Position numbers and translations under genes: made by a program | Notes under the pieces: model-generated | Told to the model about the DNA's origin: nothing | The model's input: the letters and a program-made list of their open reading frames with translations, nothing else | Database searches by the model: none | Shown here: positions 32,432 to 42,017 of the stretch, in pieces | How positions within the stretch are numbered: the first letter of the stretch is position 1 | How the letters are laid out: each line of letters starts with the position of its first letter | From: Rheinheimera sp. SA_1 | GTDB lineage: Bacteria > Pseudomonadota > Gammaproteobacteria > Enterobacterales > Alteromonadaceae | Length of the DNA stretch: 64,000 nucleotides | Assembly: GCF_001669775.1 (NCBI RefSeq) | Contig: NZ_LXWK01000011.1 | Span: 1,302,001 to 1,366,000 of the forward strand | Reading direction: 5' to 3'

Positions 32432-34597
32432 GTGTCCGGCTTTAAAATGTTTTTCTCGGAATTAAAACGCCGTAAGGTGATCAATACCGTTTTACCCTAC
32501 GTCGGTGTAGTGTGGTTGCTGCTTCAGGTGGTGTCGGTGGTGGTGCCATTGCTCAGCTTGTCGCCGTTGGTCGGCACTTTTTCTGCAGTACTTTTATTTG
32601 CCTTGTTCCCGGTGGTGCTGTATTTATCCTGGTTTTATGACCTGACCAGCAACGGTATTGTGCTAACTCCCGCCGATGATTCCGGCACTGTCACGCCGCT
32701 GGGCTGGAAAAACTGGACGGCGTTATGCGGCATTCTGCTGTTGTCCTGCAGCATCGGTTTTAGTTATTTTCAGCAAGTGCGCAGTAACAGCCTCAAAGCA
32801 CAGGAAGGCATCAGCACAGTAAAAGTTGCCGATTCGATTGCTGTGGTGGGTTTTAAAGATCAAAGCCCGGAGCAGGATCAACAATATCTGGCTGAAGGTC
32901 TGACCGAAGAAATCACCAGTCTGCTCGGTAAAATGCCCAACCTGACCGTCGCAGCATCAGGCTCAGGTTTAGTGCTGAGTAAACAAGGTCTCGACCCTAT
33001 CGCCATCGGCCGCAGACTTGAGGTGAAAACCGTCCTCACCGGCAGCGTACGCCGCACCGGCGACCAACTTAAAATCCGGCTGGAACTCTTAGAAACCGAA
33101 AAAGGCCACACCCTCTGGACTGAAACCCTGCAACGCAGCTTAAGTGACGTCTTTGCCCTCGAAACGCAAATCGCCCGTGCTGTGGTCAACTTGCTGCAGG
33201 ATAATTATCTGGATCAATCTGCAATCAGCAACCACGCCAATACGCAAAGTGTCGACGCTTATGTGATGTACCTGAAAGGCCGCGAGCAATATCGGCTGCA
33301 AACCACTGAAGCGATTAAAGAAGCACGTAAGCTGTTTGAACAGGCAATAGCTCTGGATCCGGAATACGCCCAGGCGCATGTCGCGCTGGCCGATACTTTT
33401 GTACTGCTGAGTGAAGGTAAAAGTGAATTTGGTGTGCTCAAAGCTGATGTTGCCGCGCAACTGGCAAGTCAAAGTCTGGCCAAAGCCTTTTTACGTGAGC
33501 CGAATATGGCGGAAGCTTTTGCGGTGCAGGGTAAAGTTTTTGAATTTGAACAGCAGGATGATCAAGCGCTGGCGGCTTATGATAAGGCGATTAGCCTTAA
33601 TCCGAACCTGGCGATTGCTTATATGTGGCGATATCAGATTTTGTATCGACTGGGTAGGTATGACGAATCTTTGGCCTCGCTTGAGCATTCATACCGGTTG
33701 GACCCTGTGTCCGTTGCAACTTTGTATAACAGTGCGCTAGAACTATCATTACGTGGTTTGTATCCTGAAGCAGAGCAGCGTTTTTTACAACTTATAGCTG
33801 ACTTTCCAAAATCACCCTGGGGATATGCAGGACTTGGTGGTGTTGCGGCCTTTCAGGGGAAGCTTGCCAAGAGTATAAAATACTGGCAACAAGCCCACCT
33901 ATTATCACCACAAAATCAACACTTTAAAAGTAATTACATTAGTGTGATTCTGCGACTTGGTATGGTTGATCAAGCGAGTAGGCTGGCCACGGAATCTGAT
34001 TATCAAAACACTCTGCTACTGCAAAGTGGTAAGTATCACGAATTATTCCAAATTATGAACTTTCAGCTCGCAGCTAGCCCTGACGACGGATGGATAGCTT
34101 TTGAAGCTGGCTGGTATCAGGTGTTAATTGGCGACAAACAAAAAGGTATTGAATTACTATTAAAGGCGCGAACCCTGATCAAAGAATCGGAACTTTACGG
34201 GATGCCATTTTGCAGTCCGGCAATAGAATTGGCTTGGGCACTACAGCAACGACATGAAGCAGCAGCCGCCTCTCAATATATTCAACAGTGTCAGCAACAA
34301 CTGAACAACGCCCAAATAGGTAATCAAGTTGATTGGGAGCTTGACTACTTGGGGGCCAGACTGGCAGTTTTAACTGGCGACCATCAAAAAGCCTTACAGC
34401 AACTAGAACTTGCAATCAGTCGGGGTTGGCGCGAATGGTGGCTCAGTTATGATCCATTGCTGCTAGCGCTGCATAAAAACGACAAGTTCAAGCAACTACA
34501 ATCAAACTTGTCGTTGTTAATGGCAAAAGATAAAAAGCAGGCACTGCTGTTATTTCCGGATTCGCCATCGCAACACACTTCCACCCAGCAACAGTAA
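32432..34597 (+). CDS. Membrane-anchored FlgO/TolB-like plus TPR protein
   Basis: 721 residues, GTG start with AGGAAAGG upstream. The cytoplasmic N-terminus MSGFKMFFSELKRRKV and two or three membrane helices up to about residue 115 are followed by a FlgO/TolB-N-like domain (IAVVGFKDQSPEQDQQYLAE, EEITSLLGKMPNLTV, RRLEVKTVLTGSVRRTG) to about residue 265, then tetratricopeptide repeats (AHVALADTFVLLSEGK, FAVQGKVFEFEQQDDQALAA and others). The same N-terminal layout heads class III adenylate cyclase and regulatory proteins in proteobacteria, but no cyclase domain is present. A scaffold or signalling role is likely. The 3' end overlaps the convergent gene by 48 bases. Confidence 0.85.
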   Translation: MSGFKMFFSELKRRKVINTVLPYVGVVWLLLQVVSVVVPLLSLSPLVGTFSAVLLFALFPVVLYLSWFYDLTSNGIVLTPADDSGTVTPLGWKNWTALCGILLLSCSIGFSYFQQVRSNSLKAQEGISTVKVADSIAVVGFKDQSPEQDQQYLAEGLTEEITSLLGKMPNLTVAASGSGLVLSKQGLDPIAIGRRLEVKTVLTGSVRRTGDQLKIRLELLETEKGHTLWTETLQRSLSDVFALETQIARAVVNLLQDNYLDQSAISNHANTQSVDAYVMYLKGREQYRLQTTEAIKEARKLFEQAIALDPEYAQAHVALADTFVLLSEGKSEFGVLKADVAAQLASQSLAKAFLREPNMAEAFAVQGKVFEFEQQDDQALAAYDKAISLNPNLAIAYMWRYQILYRLGRYDESLASLEHSYRLDPVSVATLYNSALELSLRGLYPEAEQRFLQLIADFPKSPWGYAGLGGVAAFQGKLAKSIKYWQQAHLLSPQNQHFKSNYISVILRLGMVDQASRLATESDYQNTLLLQSGKYHELFQIMNFQLAASPDDGWIAFEAGWYQVLIGDKQKGIELLLKARTLIKESELYGMPFCSPAIELAWALQQRHEAAAASQYIQQCQQQLNNAQIGNQVDWELDYLGARLAVLTGDHQKALQQLELAISRGWREWWLSYDPLLLALHKNDKFKQLQSNLSLLMAKDKKQALLLFPDSPSQHTSTQQQ

Positions 34598-35311
34598 AGC
34601 AGTCGTGGCTGGTATAGGAATATCTAAAGGTTTATTGCCAGACAGAATGATTACTTTTTCCAAGTCCGAGCTAAAACTTAAACTTTCCGCGGCCGCCCAG
34701 CTATAACTGCAGCTGCCACTGCTCTCGTCACCCGGAATCAGTTCACCACAATTTAAGTTATCGGAATGCACAGAAGGGTCAGTATAAAACTTAAAACCTT
34801 GACCAGCATAAAAGGTCACCTTTAATCCAATCTGGTATTCACCGGCAGCCAACAGCGGCATGGTGGTGTCTAAAAACGCTGCTCGCTCCAAATGGCTGCC
34901 AGCAAAGGACTGACTGTAATCAGCACCGGTTAAAGTCCAGACTAAATCCATCAGCGGGGCATTTTCAAAAAACATCCCCATATAACCTTCAAATTGCAGC
35001 AGTTCGTTTTGATAAAACTGGTAATAGCAGGGGTCATTAACAAAATCAGGCGGCATTGTCGTCACGTCCACATAACAATAAGTGGGAACTGCGAAAGCAG
35101 GAATTTGACCCTGTACTAAAGTTTCATGATCAGTAGCTATAAAACTTGGCTTAACACCAAGCGCATTAACATACTCGTCTGCTATCCGATAAAAGTTTTG
35201 GGCTTCAGAAGAAGTATTATTACCTTTCCCCCCACCTCTCATTAACACCGCATTTGCCATACAACTAACAAACAACATGCTGACCAGCAGCAGATAAAAC
35301 ATCCTGTTCAT
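34550..35311 (-). CDS. Exported protein with PEP-CTERM-like anchor
   Basis: 253 residues. A signal peptide (MNRMFYLLLVSMLFVSCMAN) leads a mature part with paired cysteines (CYVDVTTMPPDFVNDPCYYQ; NCGELIPGDESSGSCSYSW). The end IPIPATTALLLLGGSVLRWR has the three-part build of PEP-CTERM tails: a Pro-containing motif, a membrane stretch and a basic end, but PIP replaces PEP. PEP-CTERM proteins are processed by exosortase and exposed in biofilm matrix; no exosortase is in the window. No named family for the main part. The gene ends inside the last 48 bases of the TPR gene. Confidence 0.75.
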   Translation of the reverse strand: MNRMFYLLLVSMLFVSCMANAVLMRGGGKGNNTSSEAQNFYRIADEYVNALGVKPSFIATDHETLVQGQIPAFAVPTYCYVDVTTMPPDFVNDPCYYQFYQNELLQFEGYMGMFFENAPLMDLVWTLTGADYSQSFAGSHLERAAFLDTTMPLLAAGEYQIGLKVTFYAGQGFKFYTDPSVHSDNLNCGELIPGDESSGSCSYSWAAAESLSFSSDLEKVIILSGNKPLDIPIPATTALLLLGGSVLRWRIRK

Positions 35312-35708
35312 TTGGTGTAACCTCGTAATACGTTATAAATACGGGTACAACTTTTCCCCCACCAATTGATTTTCGGCAAGACCACAAAAACCACCAGGCC
35401 CCAAAGCTTTTTAATTCAAGCAGAAAGCGCTTAAATAGCGAGTTTTCGCTGCTAAGTTCTGGCATATTCACCATAAAATCGCAGATATTTCATTATTAAG
35501 TTAAATCTAATCTACTGAGTTAACGCCATTGGCTAACTGTCAGTAAAGTCTGTTAGGCTGCAGCCTGAGATTAGGATTTGCCGCTGGCCTGCAGTCTGAT
35601 TAAAATGTGCGCTTTGCTGGCAGAAGCCGCAGCTGGTCGTGATTTTAAGACCCGTGTTGAAAAGCAGTTTAGAAAAGTCGTATTGGACAGCAGTTTTATG
35701 GAGTGGTT
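35312..35708. other. Intergenic region without recognised features
   Basis: 397 bases between the divergently read PEP-CTERM-like and DUF445 genes. AT-rich in parts; promoters for both must lie here, but no box, repeat or further gene is convincing. Confidence 0.3.
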
Positions 35709-36434
35709 ATGAATAAAAGTCTGATTACAAATTTAGTAGCCGTTTTGGCAATGGCAATTGGCTGGTTCGCCGCCCTGCCCTGGCTTTGGACCACCGGGTT
35801 ATTTGCCTTTTCTGGTGCCATCACCAACTGGCTGGCCGTGCATATGTTGTTTGAAAAAGTGCCATTGCTGTATGGCTCAGGCGTGATTCCGGCGCGCTTT
35901 AGCGAAATTAAAATCGCTTTGCATAAATTGGTAATGGAGCAGTTTTTCAGCACACAAAACCTGCAACGGCTGGCCGCTGGCAATGCAGCTGCTGAAGCAG
36001 ACTCACCGGCCGTGCAACTAAAACTAGCGCCAGTTATTGAAGCCATTGATTTATCACCGGCGTTTGCCGCGCTGCTCGACACAGTGCAGCAATCTTCGTT
36101 AGGCGGCATGCTGGCAATGTTTGGTGGCCCGGCGATGCTCCAACCACTGGAACAGCCTTTTATCACTAAATTACGCTCGTCATTAATTGAACTGGCCGAT
36201 AGCCCGGAAGTGCAGGCGCAATTACAACAACAGCTGGCCAGCGGTGAAAATATCAGTCAATTGCAGCCAAAAATTGCCTTATTAGTGCAAGCGCGTCTGG
36301 ATGAACTGACGCCGCAGCTGGTAAAAGAGCTGATCCAACAACTCATTCAACAACATCTCGGCTGGCTGGTGGTCTGGGGTGGTGTGTTTGGTGGGGTGAT
36401 TGGGTTGGTCAGCGCCTTAATGCCGGCGGTTTAA
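35709..36434 (+). CDS. DUF445-family membrane protein
   Basis: 241 residues from ATG 35709, with GGAG 5 bases upstream (a GTG two codons earlier is weaker). Two N-terminal membrane helices contain the DUF445 signature: GAITNWLAVHMLFEKVPLLY and GSGVIPARFSEIKIALHKLV. The middle is cytoplasmic or periplasmic and helical with LQPKIALLVQARLDELTPQL, and a last membrane helix LGWLVVWGGVFGGVIGLVSA closes the protein. The function of the family is not established. Confidence 0.85.
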   Translation: MNKSLITNLVAVLAMAIGWFAALPWLWTTGLFAFSGAITNWLAVHMLFEKVPLLYGSGVIPARFSEIKIALHKLVMEQFFSTQNLQRLAAGNAAAEADSPAVQLKLAPVIEAIDLSPAFAALLDTVQQSSLGGMLAMFGGPAMLQPLEQPFITKLRSSLIELADSPEVQAQLQQQLASGENISQLQPKIALLVQARLDELTPQLVKELIQQLIQQHLGWLVVWGGVFGGVIGLVSALMPAV

Positions 36435-36461
36435 ATCTTATCTTCTGCATGACTTTAAAAA

Positions 36462-36494
36462 CACACAGCAAAGATGAAGTTTCTCTGCTGTGTG
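36462..36494. terminator. Hairpin between convergent genes
   Basis: CACACAGCA at 36462-36470 pairs with TGCTGTGTG at 36486-36494 around a 15-base loop. It lies 27 bases after the DUF445 stop and 43 bases from the end of the leftward HD-GYP gene. No T-run on the plus strand. Confidence 0.4.
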
Positions 36495-36536
36495 CCCTGT
36501 CTTATTGTTGATTAAATTCCGTCATTCATCGCCACA

Positions 36537-37742
36537 TCAGCGCTGAAAATGCTGCCGGTGCAGCTTAATCACTTCGCTAAAGATCCCGACCCAATCCGGA
36601 TCATAACGCGTACCTGAACCGCTATTGATATGCTGCAGCGCTTTGATCAACGATATCTTGCGCTGCTCTGGCCGATCGCCATCGTTGGCGATATTGTCAA
36701 AAGCATCGGCAATCAGCAGTAACTTGGCGCCTTCGCTAATATCACCGCCGTCTAATCCATCCGGAAAACCAGTGCCATCATGATGTTCGTGATGCTGCCA
36801 AATCATTGCGGCTGCGTCCTGCCAACGTGGTGAACTGGCGACTAAACTGGCGCCCATATCGGCGTGGCGCAACCACACCGTCAGCTGCGTCGGATCGGCT
36901 AACCCCTGCGCATCCAGCATATTCAGCGGTAAAAACGACATGCCCAAATCATGCAGCATCACCGCAACCGCCAGTTGCAGCGTATCAACTTTGTTACCTG
37001 ACTCTTTATTACCAGCGAGGCGGTTCATTTCCAGCACCAGAAACAATTGCCGCGCGGTGCGGCCAAGCCAGCGCGGATGACGTTGCTCCAGCGCCGGGAT
37101 CAGCTGAATAAAAAACTCTAAATCAGCATCCATCCGGATGCCGTAATACTGCAATAACCGCCGACAAGCCGCGATGGCTGAAGATGCCGATTGATCCGTT
37201 TCATCAACCGTACTCTGGCTGACCGTATCCGGCAACACATCAGCGGTAATGGCAAGCCCCTGTGGATGCTCGGGATCCAGTAAACCCAAAATATGCCGGA
37301 TCCGCTGTTCTCTGGAACGTTCATCAGTACTGGCCAGACCGGTCAGCCGCTGGCAAATTTGCTGCAAACTGGTGGCTGACAAAGGTTTAGGCTCATTGGC
37401 AATGCTGGCCTCTACCCATTGTTGGGTGCGATCCAGCGTCAGCTGAATCACGTCACAGAGTGCACTGTCATAGGCCATCCGGCCTTTTCGAATATCATCC
37501 AGCACATCTTCCAGACTTTGCAGCAGCGGAATCAGCGAAAACAAGCCGATAAAACCCAAATTGCCTTTGATGGTATGCACCACCCGGAAGATGCCATGTA
37601 GCAATTCCGACTGTTGCGGATTCTGCTCCAGCTCAATCAGCGTGGTTTCGCATTGCTCGTAGGCATCACGAAAATCTTCGAAAAAGTCATCAACACAATC
37701 ACGTTGTAATTCATCAGGACGGTTCAGGTTTAACTGGCTCAT
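36537..37742 (-). CDS. Hpt plus HD-GYP-type phosphodiesterase
   Basis: 401 residues. The N-terminal Hpt domain carries the phosphorylatable His in FRVVHTIKGNLGF (about residue 57) and ends near residue 120. The C-terminal part is an HD-GYP-like domain: metal ligands in AVMLHDLGMSFLP, HADMGASLVASSP and IWQHHEHHDGTGFPDGL, then LLLIADAFDNIAND. HHDGTGFP replaces the usual HHERxDGxGYP, so cyclic-di-GMP hydrolysis is likely but not certain. Joining Hpt and HD-GYP suggests control by phosphorelay, and the giant hybrid kinase at 56-63 kb has its own Hpt, so other partners are implied. Confidence 0.87.
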   Translation of the reverse strand: MSQLNLNRPDELQRDCVDDFFEDFRDAYEQCETTLIELEQNPQQSELLHGIFRVVHTIKGNLGFIGLFSLIPLLQSLEDVLDDIRKGRMAYDSALCDVIQLTLDRTQQWVEASIANEPKPLSATSLQQICQRLTGLASTDERSREQRIRHILGLLDPEHPQGLAITADVLPDTVSQSTVDETDQSASSAIAACRRLLQYYGIRMDADLEFFIQLIPALEQRHPRWLGRTARQLFLVLEMNRLAGNKESGNKVDTLQLAVAVMLHDLGMSFLPLNMLDAQGLADPTQLTVWLRHADMGASLVASSPRWQDAAAMIWQHHEHHDGTGFPDGLDGGDISEGAKLLLIADAFDNIANDGDRPEQRKISLIKALQHINSGSGTRYDPDWVGIFSEVIKLHRQHFQR

Positions 37743-37979
37743 AAGGCTACTTCTTTTGAAAGGTTAGATTCAGTCTATACCCAAACGACTGCAAGATGCG
37801 ATGAAAGACCACAAAACCAACCATAGTTCGCCAGATTGCCTGGCCTGAACAAGCAGGCTGAAGAATCTGAAAATAAATTTTTGAAAAAACAAAAAAGTTT
37901 GTCACACCCGGCTGCGCAGCCGTGTCTTGGTAATGAAGCTTGATTAAACACACTTATTCACTACTAAAAGGACATCATC

Positions 37980-38288
37980 ATGAATCAGTTTAATACCACC
38001 ACAAACAACACAACTTCTAACACAGCCAGCAACAACCCGGCGTTAACCCGCGATCTGGCGCTGACCGTCACCGCCGGTATTGCCTTTATGCAAGTCGGTA
38101 CTTATAGCAACGGTTGGTTCCTACCGGTGCTTACCTACATCATCGCTGTAGCGGCGTTGTTTGCTACCATCCAACGCCACAGTGCCAAACCGGTGCATAA
38201 AGTCTGGTTCCATATCATCAATGCGCTGGGTTGTACTGGTTTAATCTCAGCATTGTGGTTTAGCGGCAAGATGGCATTGATGTTTTAA
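37980..38288 (+). CDS. Small predicted inner-membrane protein
   Basis: 102 residues with AGGA about 7 bases before ATG. The first 25 residues are Asn/Thr-rich and polar. Three hydrophobic stretches follow: LALTVTAGIAFMQVG, FLPVLTYIIAVAALFAT and IINALGCTGLISALWFSG. The layout suggests a two- or three-helix membrane protein. No family recognised. It is followed by the perfect 52-base palindrome at 38300. Confidence 0.7.
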   Translation: MNQFNTTTNNTTSNTASNNPALTRDLALTVTAGIAFMQVGTYSNGWFLPVLTYIIAVAALFATIQRHSAKPVHKVWFHIINALGCTGLISALWFSGKMALMF

Positions 38289-38299
38289 TTGTTAATGAG

Positions 38300-38351
38300 G
38301 GGGTCAGAGTCAATTGTTAACAGAATTCTGTTAACAATTGACTCTGACCCC
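38300..38351. repeat. Perfect 52-bp palindrome, copy 1
   Basis: Every base from GGGGTCAGAGTCAATTGTTA at the left end to the complementary right end pairs, centred on GAATTC with no loop. It lies between convergent genes (membrane protein and amidohydrolase). A second copy is at 49774-49828. It could be a bidirectional terminator or the trace of a small mobile palindrome. Confidence 0.85.
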
Positions 38352-38389
38352 ACAATTTACATTTGATGCCCCTCAATTCAGCAACGGCC

Positions 38390-39916
38390 TTATTGCGCCA
38401 TCAGTTCAGCCCTCAGTATTGCCTTTCCGTGCAAAATGACGAGTTCGATACTGTCCCAAGCTTGCACGCTCTCCAGAGGATTCTTTTTAAGTAACAACAG
38501 ATTGGCGACTTTACCTGCGCTGACGGTGCCATAGTTACTATCAATTTTCAGCATCTTGGCATTATTGATGGTGGCGGCCTGAAAAATAGTACGTGCTGAG
38601 ATCCCAACCTCGGCCATGGCCTGCATTTCCAGGTAAGTGGCGTAGCCTGGCTGATGGGTGTAGGTTGGCGATGACGGTGTATCGCTGGCAAGTAACAATG
38701 GGTGGTTCATGTCGCTCAGCACTTTGGCAGCTTTGGCGCCTTGCAAGCTGGCATTTTTAAACACGGCCGCTATTTCAACTGCTGGCGTTTTACCAAAATC
38801 CAGTTGTAATTCATCCCGAAACCACTGGGCTTCCGGTGTTTGATACCATTCCAGCAAACTTTTTGGCACCACTTTTTTCAGTTGTGGATCGGCCAGCGCA
38901 TCAGCTTCAAACAGGGCGCCCATCCGCGAAATGACCTGAATAGTTGGTTGATAGCCAATGCCCGCCGCATGTACTTTGGCCAAATGTTGCATGATTGCTG
39001 CTGGCAATTGATTGTTCGCTTCGGCTTGCTTGCGGATGTTGCGATCGATACCACTCCAGTTCCACAGGCCGTGGGCAATCACATCCACTTTGCCATCTAC
39101 CGCCTGCAACTGCATATCGTAGGCATTGGCATGCGCCAGTAACGGCAAGCCATGGTTGGTCGCTGCAGCGCGCAACCGTTGTAAGCTATCCTTGCTATAT
39201 ACCGGCAGATGATCGGCGTCGCCAAAACCATTTTCAATAAAAATTTTCAGGCAGTCGGCGCCGCTTTGTGCAATTCGTGCCACCACCACTTCTGGTGTTT
39301 GCTGCTTCGCGTCAACGGCCGCAGGCAGTGGATGGTGATGTGCAGCTTCGACAATAAAATCTGGCCGTTGTTGATAACGTTTGGCTTTAGGTAACTGATG
39401 ATTTGGATAACCATCCATCACCGGCGCCGCGCCGCAGCGAAACAAATCTGGTTTTTGCGGCTGGGCGTTAAATTCGCTGATGCCTTCGACCGAATTGCCA
39501 GTATCGAGCACTTGGGTCACGCCAAAATACAAATAACTGCGGGGCTGTTGTTGCGCGAATGCTTGATGTAATTGTGCGGCACCCGGCATATCCGGCAATA
39601 AACCCGGGGTATTGCTGACATGCACATGGCTATCCATTAACCCCGGCGTTAAAAAGCGGCCACGACCGTCAATGCGTTTGATAGCCGTGGGGAATTGATG
39701 GCCGACATTAGCTTTGCTGATGCTGACAATCAGGCCGTTTTGGATCAACACGTTTTGATCGGTTAAGGCACTGTCGCGCTCGGGCGACAATACGGTAACA
39801 TGCTCAATCAGCAGACTTTCGGTGTCAATTGCTGCGTGCAGCGGATTGGCATAAAGCAGTTGAAAGAATAGAGCCAATAACAAGGTTTTTGGTGCAACAC
39901 AATTGGGTGACTTCAT
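38390..39916 (-). CDS. Secreted amidohydrolase (metal-dependent hydrolase superfamily)
   Basis: 508 residues from ATG 39916, chosen because GGAG lies upstream and a signal peptide follows (MKSPNCVAPKTLLLALFFQL, ending NPLHAA). The imidazolonepropionase/prolidase-like amidohydrolase signatures are the strand LLIEHVTVLSPE, the metal pair in GLMDSHVHVSN, a lysine in DCLKIFIENGFGD that could be the bridging carbamate, histidines in PLLAHANAYD and DVIAHGLWNW, and the last metal ligand in LLASDTPSS. The C-terminus has GKVANLLLLKKNPLE. Related secreted enzymes cleave Xaa-Pro dipeptides or related amides; the substrate here is not evident. Confidence 0.87.
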   Translation of the reverse strand: MKSPNCVAPKTLLLALFFQLLYANPLHAAIDTESLLIEHVTVLSPERDSALTDQNVLIQNGLIVSISKANVGHQFPTAIKRIDGRGRFLTPGLMDSHVHVSNTPGLLPDMPGAAQLHQAFAQQQPRSYLYFGVTQVLDTGNSVEGISEFNAQPQKPDLFRCGAAPVMDGYPNHQLPKAKRYQQRPDFIVEAAHHHPLPAAVDAKQQTPEVVVARIAQSGADCLKIFIENGFGDADHLPVYSKDSLQRLRAAATNHGLPLLAHANAYDMQLQAVDGKVDVIAHGLWNWSGIDRNIRKQAEANNQLPAAIMQHLAKVHAAGIGYQPTIQVISRMGALFEADALADPQLKKVVPKSLLEWYQTPEAQWFRDELQLDFGKTPAVEIAAVFKNASLQGAKAAKVLSDMNHPLLLASDTPSSPTYTHQPGYATYLEMQAMAEVGISARTIFQAATINNAKMLKIDSNYGTVSAGKVANLLLLKKNPLESVQAWDSIELVILHGKAILRAELMAQ

Positions 39917-40061
39917 CAGATAACTCCGGTTTTCAAAATTCAGGCTGCAGCTTGCCAAAATGCCGGCAGCAAAGCCTGAAGATGGTCTGAAGTTTTTCTG
40001 AAGTTATTTTATTCGTTTTATATCAATACTTTAATTTTAACTCTGCATAACAGGTGACGTT

Positions 40062-42017
40062 ATTTTTTCAGCAGCACAGCAGACAATACAGTGGCAACTG
40101 GCAGATTGGCGCATCGATCCGGCCAGCAATTTGCTGCAACATACTGTTTTGCATAACCAGCCGCTGCAGAGTGAAAACGCAGAACAAGTGCTGGAACCTC
40201 GGGTGATGACGGCACTGGTGTTATTGCTGCAGGCCGATGGCCAAACGGTAACCGACCAAGCGATGCTCGAAGGCGTGTGGCCGGGTTTGGTGGTGTCGGA
40301 TGCTTCCTTGTATAAAGTGGTGGCACAGCTGCGTAAAGCTTTGCAGGATCAGCAAAAACCTTATCAACTGATTGAGCGGGTACACAGTAAAGGTTACCGG
40401 CTGCTGCAACCGGCGTTGCGTGTTGAAGCTGCAACTGCCCAGACTGCCTCAAAGCAGACAACGGTAATCCAGTCTGAATTTAGCCATCCGCAACCGGCCG
40501 CAGCTAAAAAAGCCATCCCTCCTTTATGGTCTATCGGACTCATAGTTCTGGCTGGTTTCGGCTGGTGGTTATGGCAAACGGTAACCACGCCCAGTCCTGC
40601 GGCAAACCATCCTCCCCAGACTGCCGCAGCAGTGCGACAGCCAGCAAAGCACCCACCAGCACAACTGGCGCCAGCTGCCGGTTTCTCTCAAACGCAGTGG
40701 CAACAATATCAACAAGCCAAATGGTTGGCGCAACAGCCCAAAGCAGCGGCGGTACAACAGGCGGTTGAACTGTTGACCGAGTTACTGCCGATGCAGCAGC
40801 AGTATGCACCGCTGTTAACCGACCTGTGTAACAGCTATCACTTTATGCATATTTACAGCGACTGGCCGCTACAAAAAGTGCTGGCGTTGTGCGAGCCGTT
40901 ATTGCGACAAGCGCTGCAACTACAACCGGATTCAGCGGCGGCACTGGCCAGTTTTGGTGCTTTGATGCTGTCGCAACAAAATATCCCGGCAGCCACTCAA
41001 TATCTGGATCAGGCATTGGCGTTGGATGCGCAGGATCGCAACACTTTGCTGTGGCGCGCCATGCTTTATCGCAGTCAGGATCAATTTCCGGCGGCCATTC
41101 AGTTATTGCAGCAAGCAACTAAGCTCGACCCTTTATCGGGCTTGTTAAAACGGCATTATGCCTACAGCCTGATCGGCAATGGTATGCTCAGTGAAGCGCG
41201 GGATCAGTTTCGCCAGTCATTGCTGCTGGACGGTGATTATTCTGACCGAGCACTGGACGAGCTGGAAATGTTACCGCTCACCGCCACGCGCGCCATCGCC
41301 TATTTAAAATGGGCCGAACGTTTTCCGGACCGGTTGCAACATCCGGGACGCCTGGTGAATTTGGCGATGGTACAGCTGAGTTTAAACCAGTTCGCCGAAG
41401 CTGCTACAACGCTGGAACAAGCTTTTTCCCTATATCCACAACATCAGTTTGTGTTGCTGGGAAAAGCAATGTTGGCACAGGCCAGTGGTCATCCAGCAGA
41501 GGCACGGCATTTACTGAGCGAGCGGGCGAAACGCCGCCCCGATCACCGGATGTTTCAGCTACAAGCGTTGTTATTAGCCGATGATGTCGATTTTCAGTTA
41601 CAACAACCGAAGTTGCTGCAGTTGTTGCCCGATTTTGCCAAAGATCCGCTGGCCGCCACCCGGCTGGCGCTGGCGCAAAAACAGCAAGTGCTGGTGCTGT
41701 ATTGGTTGTTAACAGTGCGCGAACCTGATCGTGAACAATATCAGCCTTTGATCGCTGATTTTGTCGCAGCGCAAATGACGAAGGGACACGCAGAAGACAG
41801 CGAAGCCGACGGTCTTAGCCTGCAACTATTGTGCGTGGTGGGTTTAACCGACCAAGCCAATCAACTGGCACTACAGCTGCTGCAACACGACTGGTTACCC
41901 TCGCCGCACGACAATTATTACCTCGCCGAACAACATCCGTTATGGCGGCAGCTGGATCCGGCTATTTTCGAGCACATCCAACAGCAACGGCAAAAAGTGC
42001 TGCAAGCCATCGACTAA
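40062..42017 (+). CDS. CadC-like winged-helix regulator with periplasmic TPR domain; no standard start codon
   Basis: About 651 residues. The N-terminal OmpR/PhoB-type winged helix runs through WQLADWRIDPASNLLQH, LEPRVMTALVLLL, VSDASLYKVVAQLRKAL and ERVHSKGYRLL. Then come a Gln/Ala linker, one membrane helix (PPLWSIGLIVLAGFGWWLW) and a large periplasmic domain with TPR-like repeats (AALASFGALMLSQQNIPAAT and others). The homology clearly begins upstream of TTG 40131. Between the stop at 40038 and there the frame has no ATG, GTG or TTG. ATT at 40062 has AGGTGA 5 bases upstream; alternatively an indel in the T6 run at 40063-40068 hides a GTG start at 40054. Divergent to the amidohydrolase gene, which it may control. 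Confidence 0.8.
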   Translation: MFSAAQQTIQWQLADWRIDPASNLLQHTVLHNQPLQSENAEQVLEPRVMTALVLLLQADGQTVTDQAMLEGVWPGLVVSDASLYKVVAQLRKALQDQQKPYQLIERVHSKGYRLLQPALRVEAATAQTASKQTTVIQSEFSHPQPAAAKKAIPPLWSIGLIVLAGFGWWLWQTVTTPSPAANHPPQTAAAVRQPAKHPPAQLAPAAGFSQTQWQQYQQAKWLAQQPKAAAVQQAVELLTELLPMQQQYAPLLTDLCNSYHFMHIYSDWPLQKVLALCEPLLRQALQLQPDSAAALASFGALMLSQQNIPAATQYLDQALALDAQDRNTLLWRAMLYRSQDQFPAAIQLLQQATKLDPLSGLLKRHYAYSLIGNGMLSEARDQFRQSLLLDGDYSDRALDELEMLPLTATRAIAYLKWAERFPDRLQHPGRLVNLAMVQLSLNQFAEAATTLEQAFSLYPQHQFVLLGKAMLAQASGHPAEARHLLSERAKRRPDHRMFQLQALLLADDVDFQLQQPKLLQLLPDFAKDPLAATRLALAQKQQVLVLYWLLTVREPDREQYQPLIADFVAAQMTKGHAEDSEADGLSLQLLCVVGLTDQANQLALQLLQHDWLPSPHDNYYLAEQHPLWRQLDPAIFEHIQQQRQKVLQAID

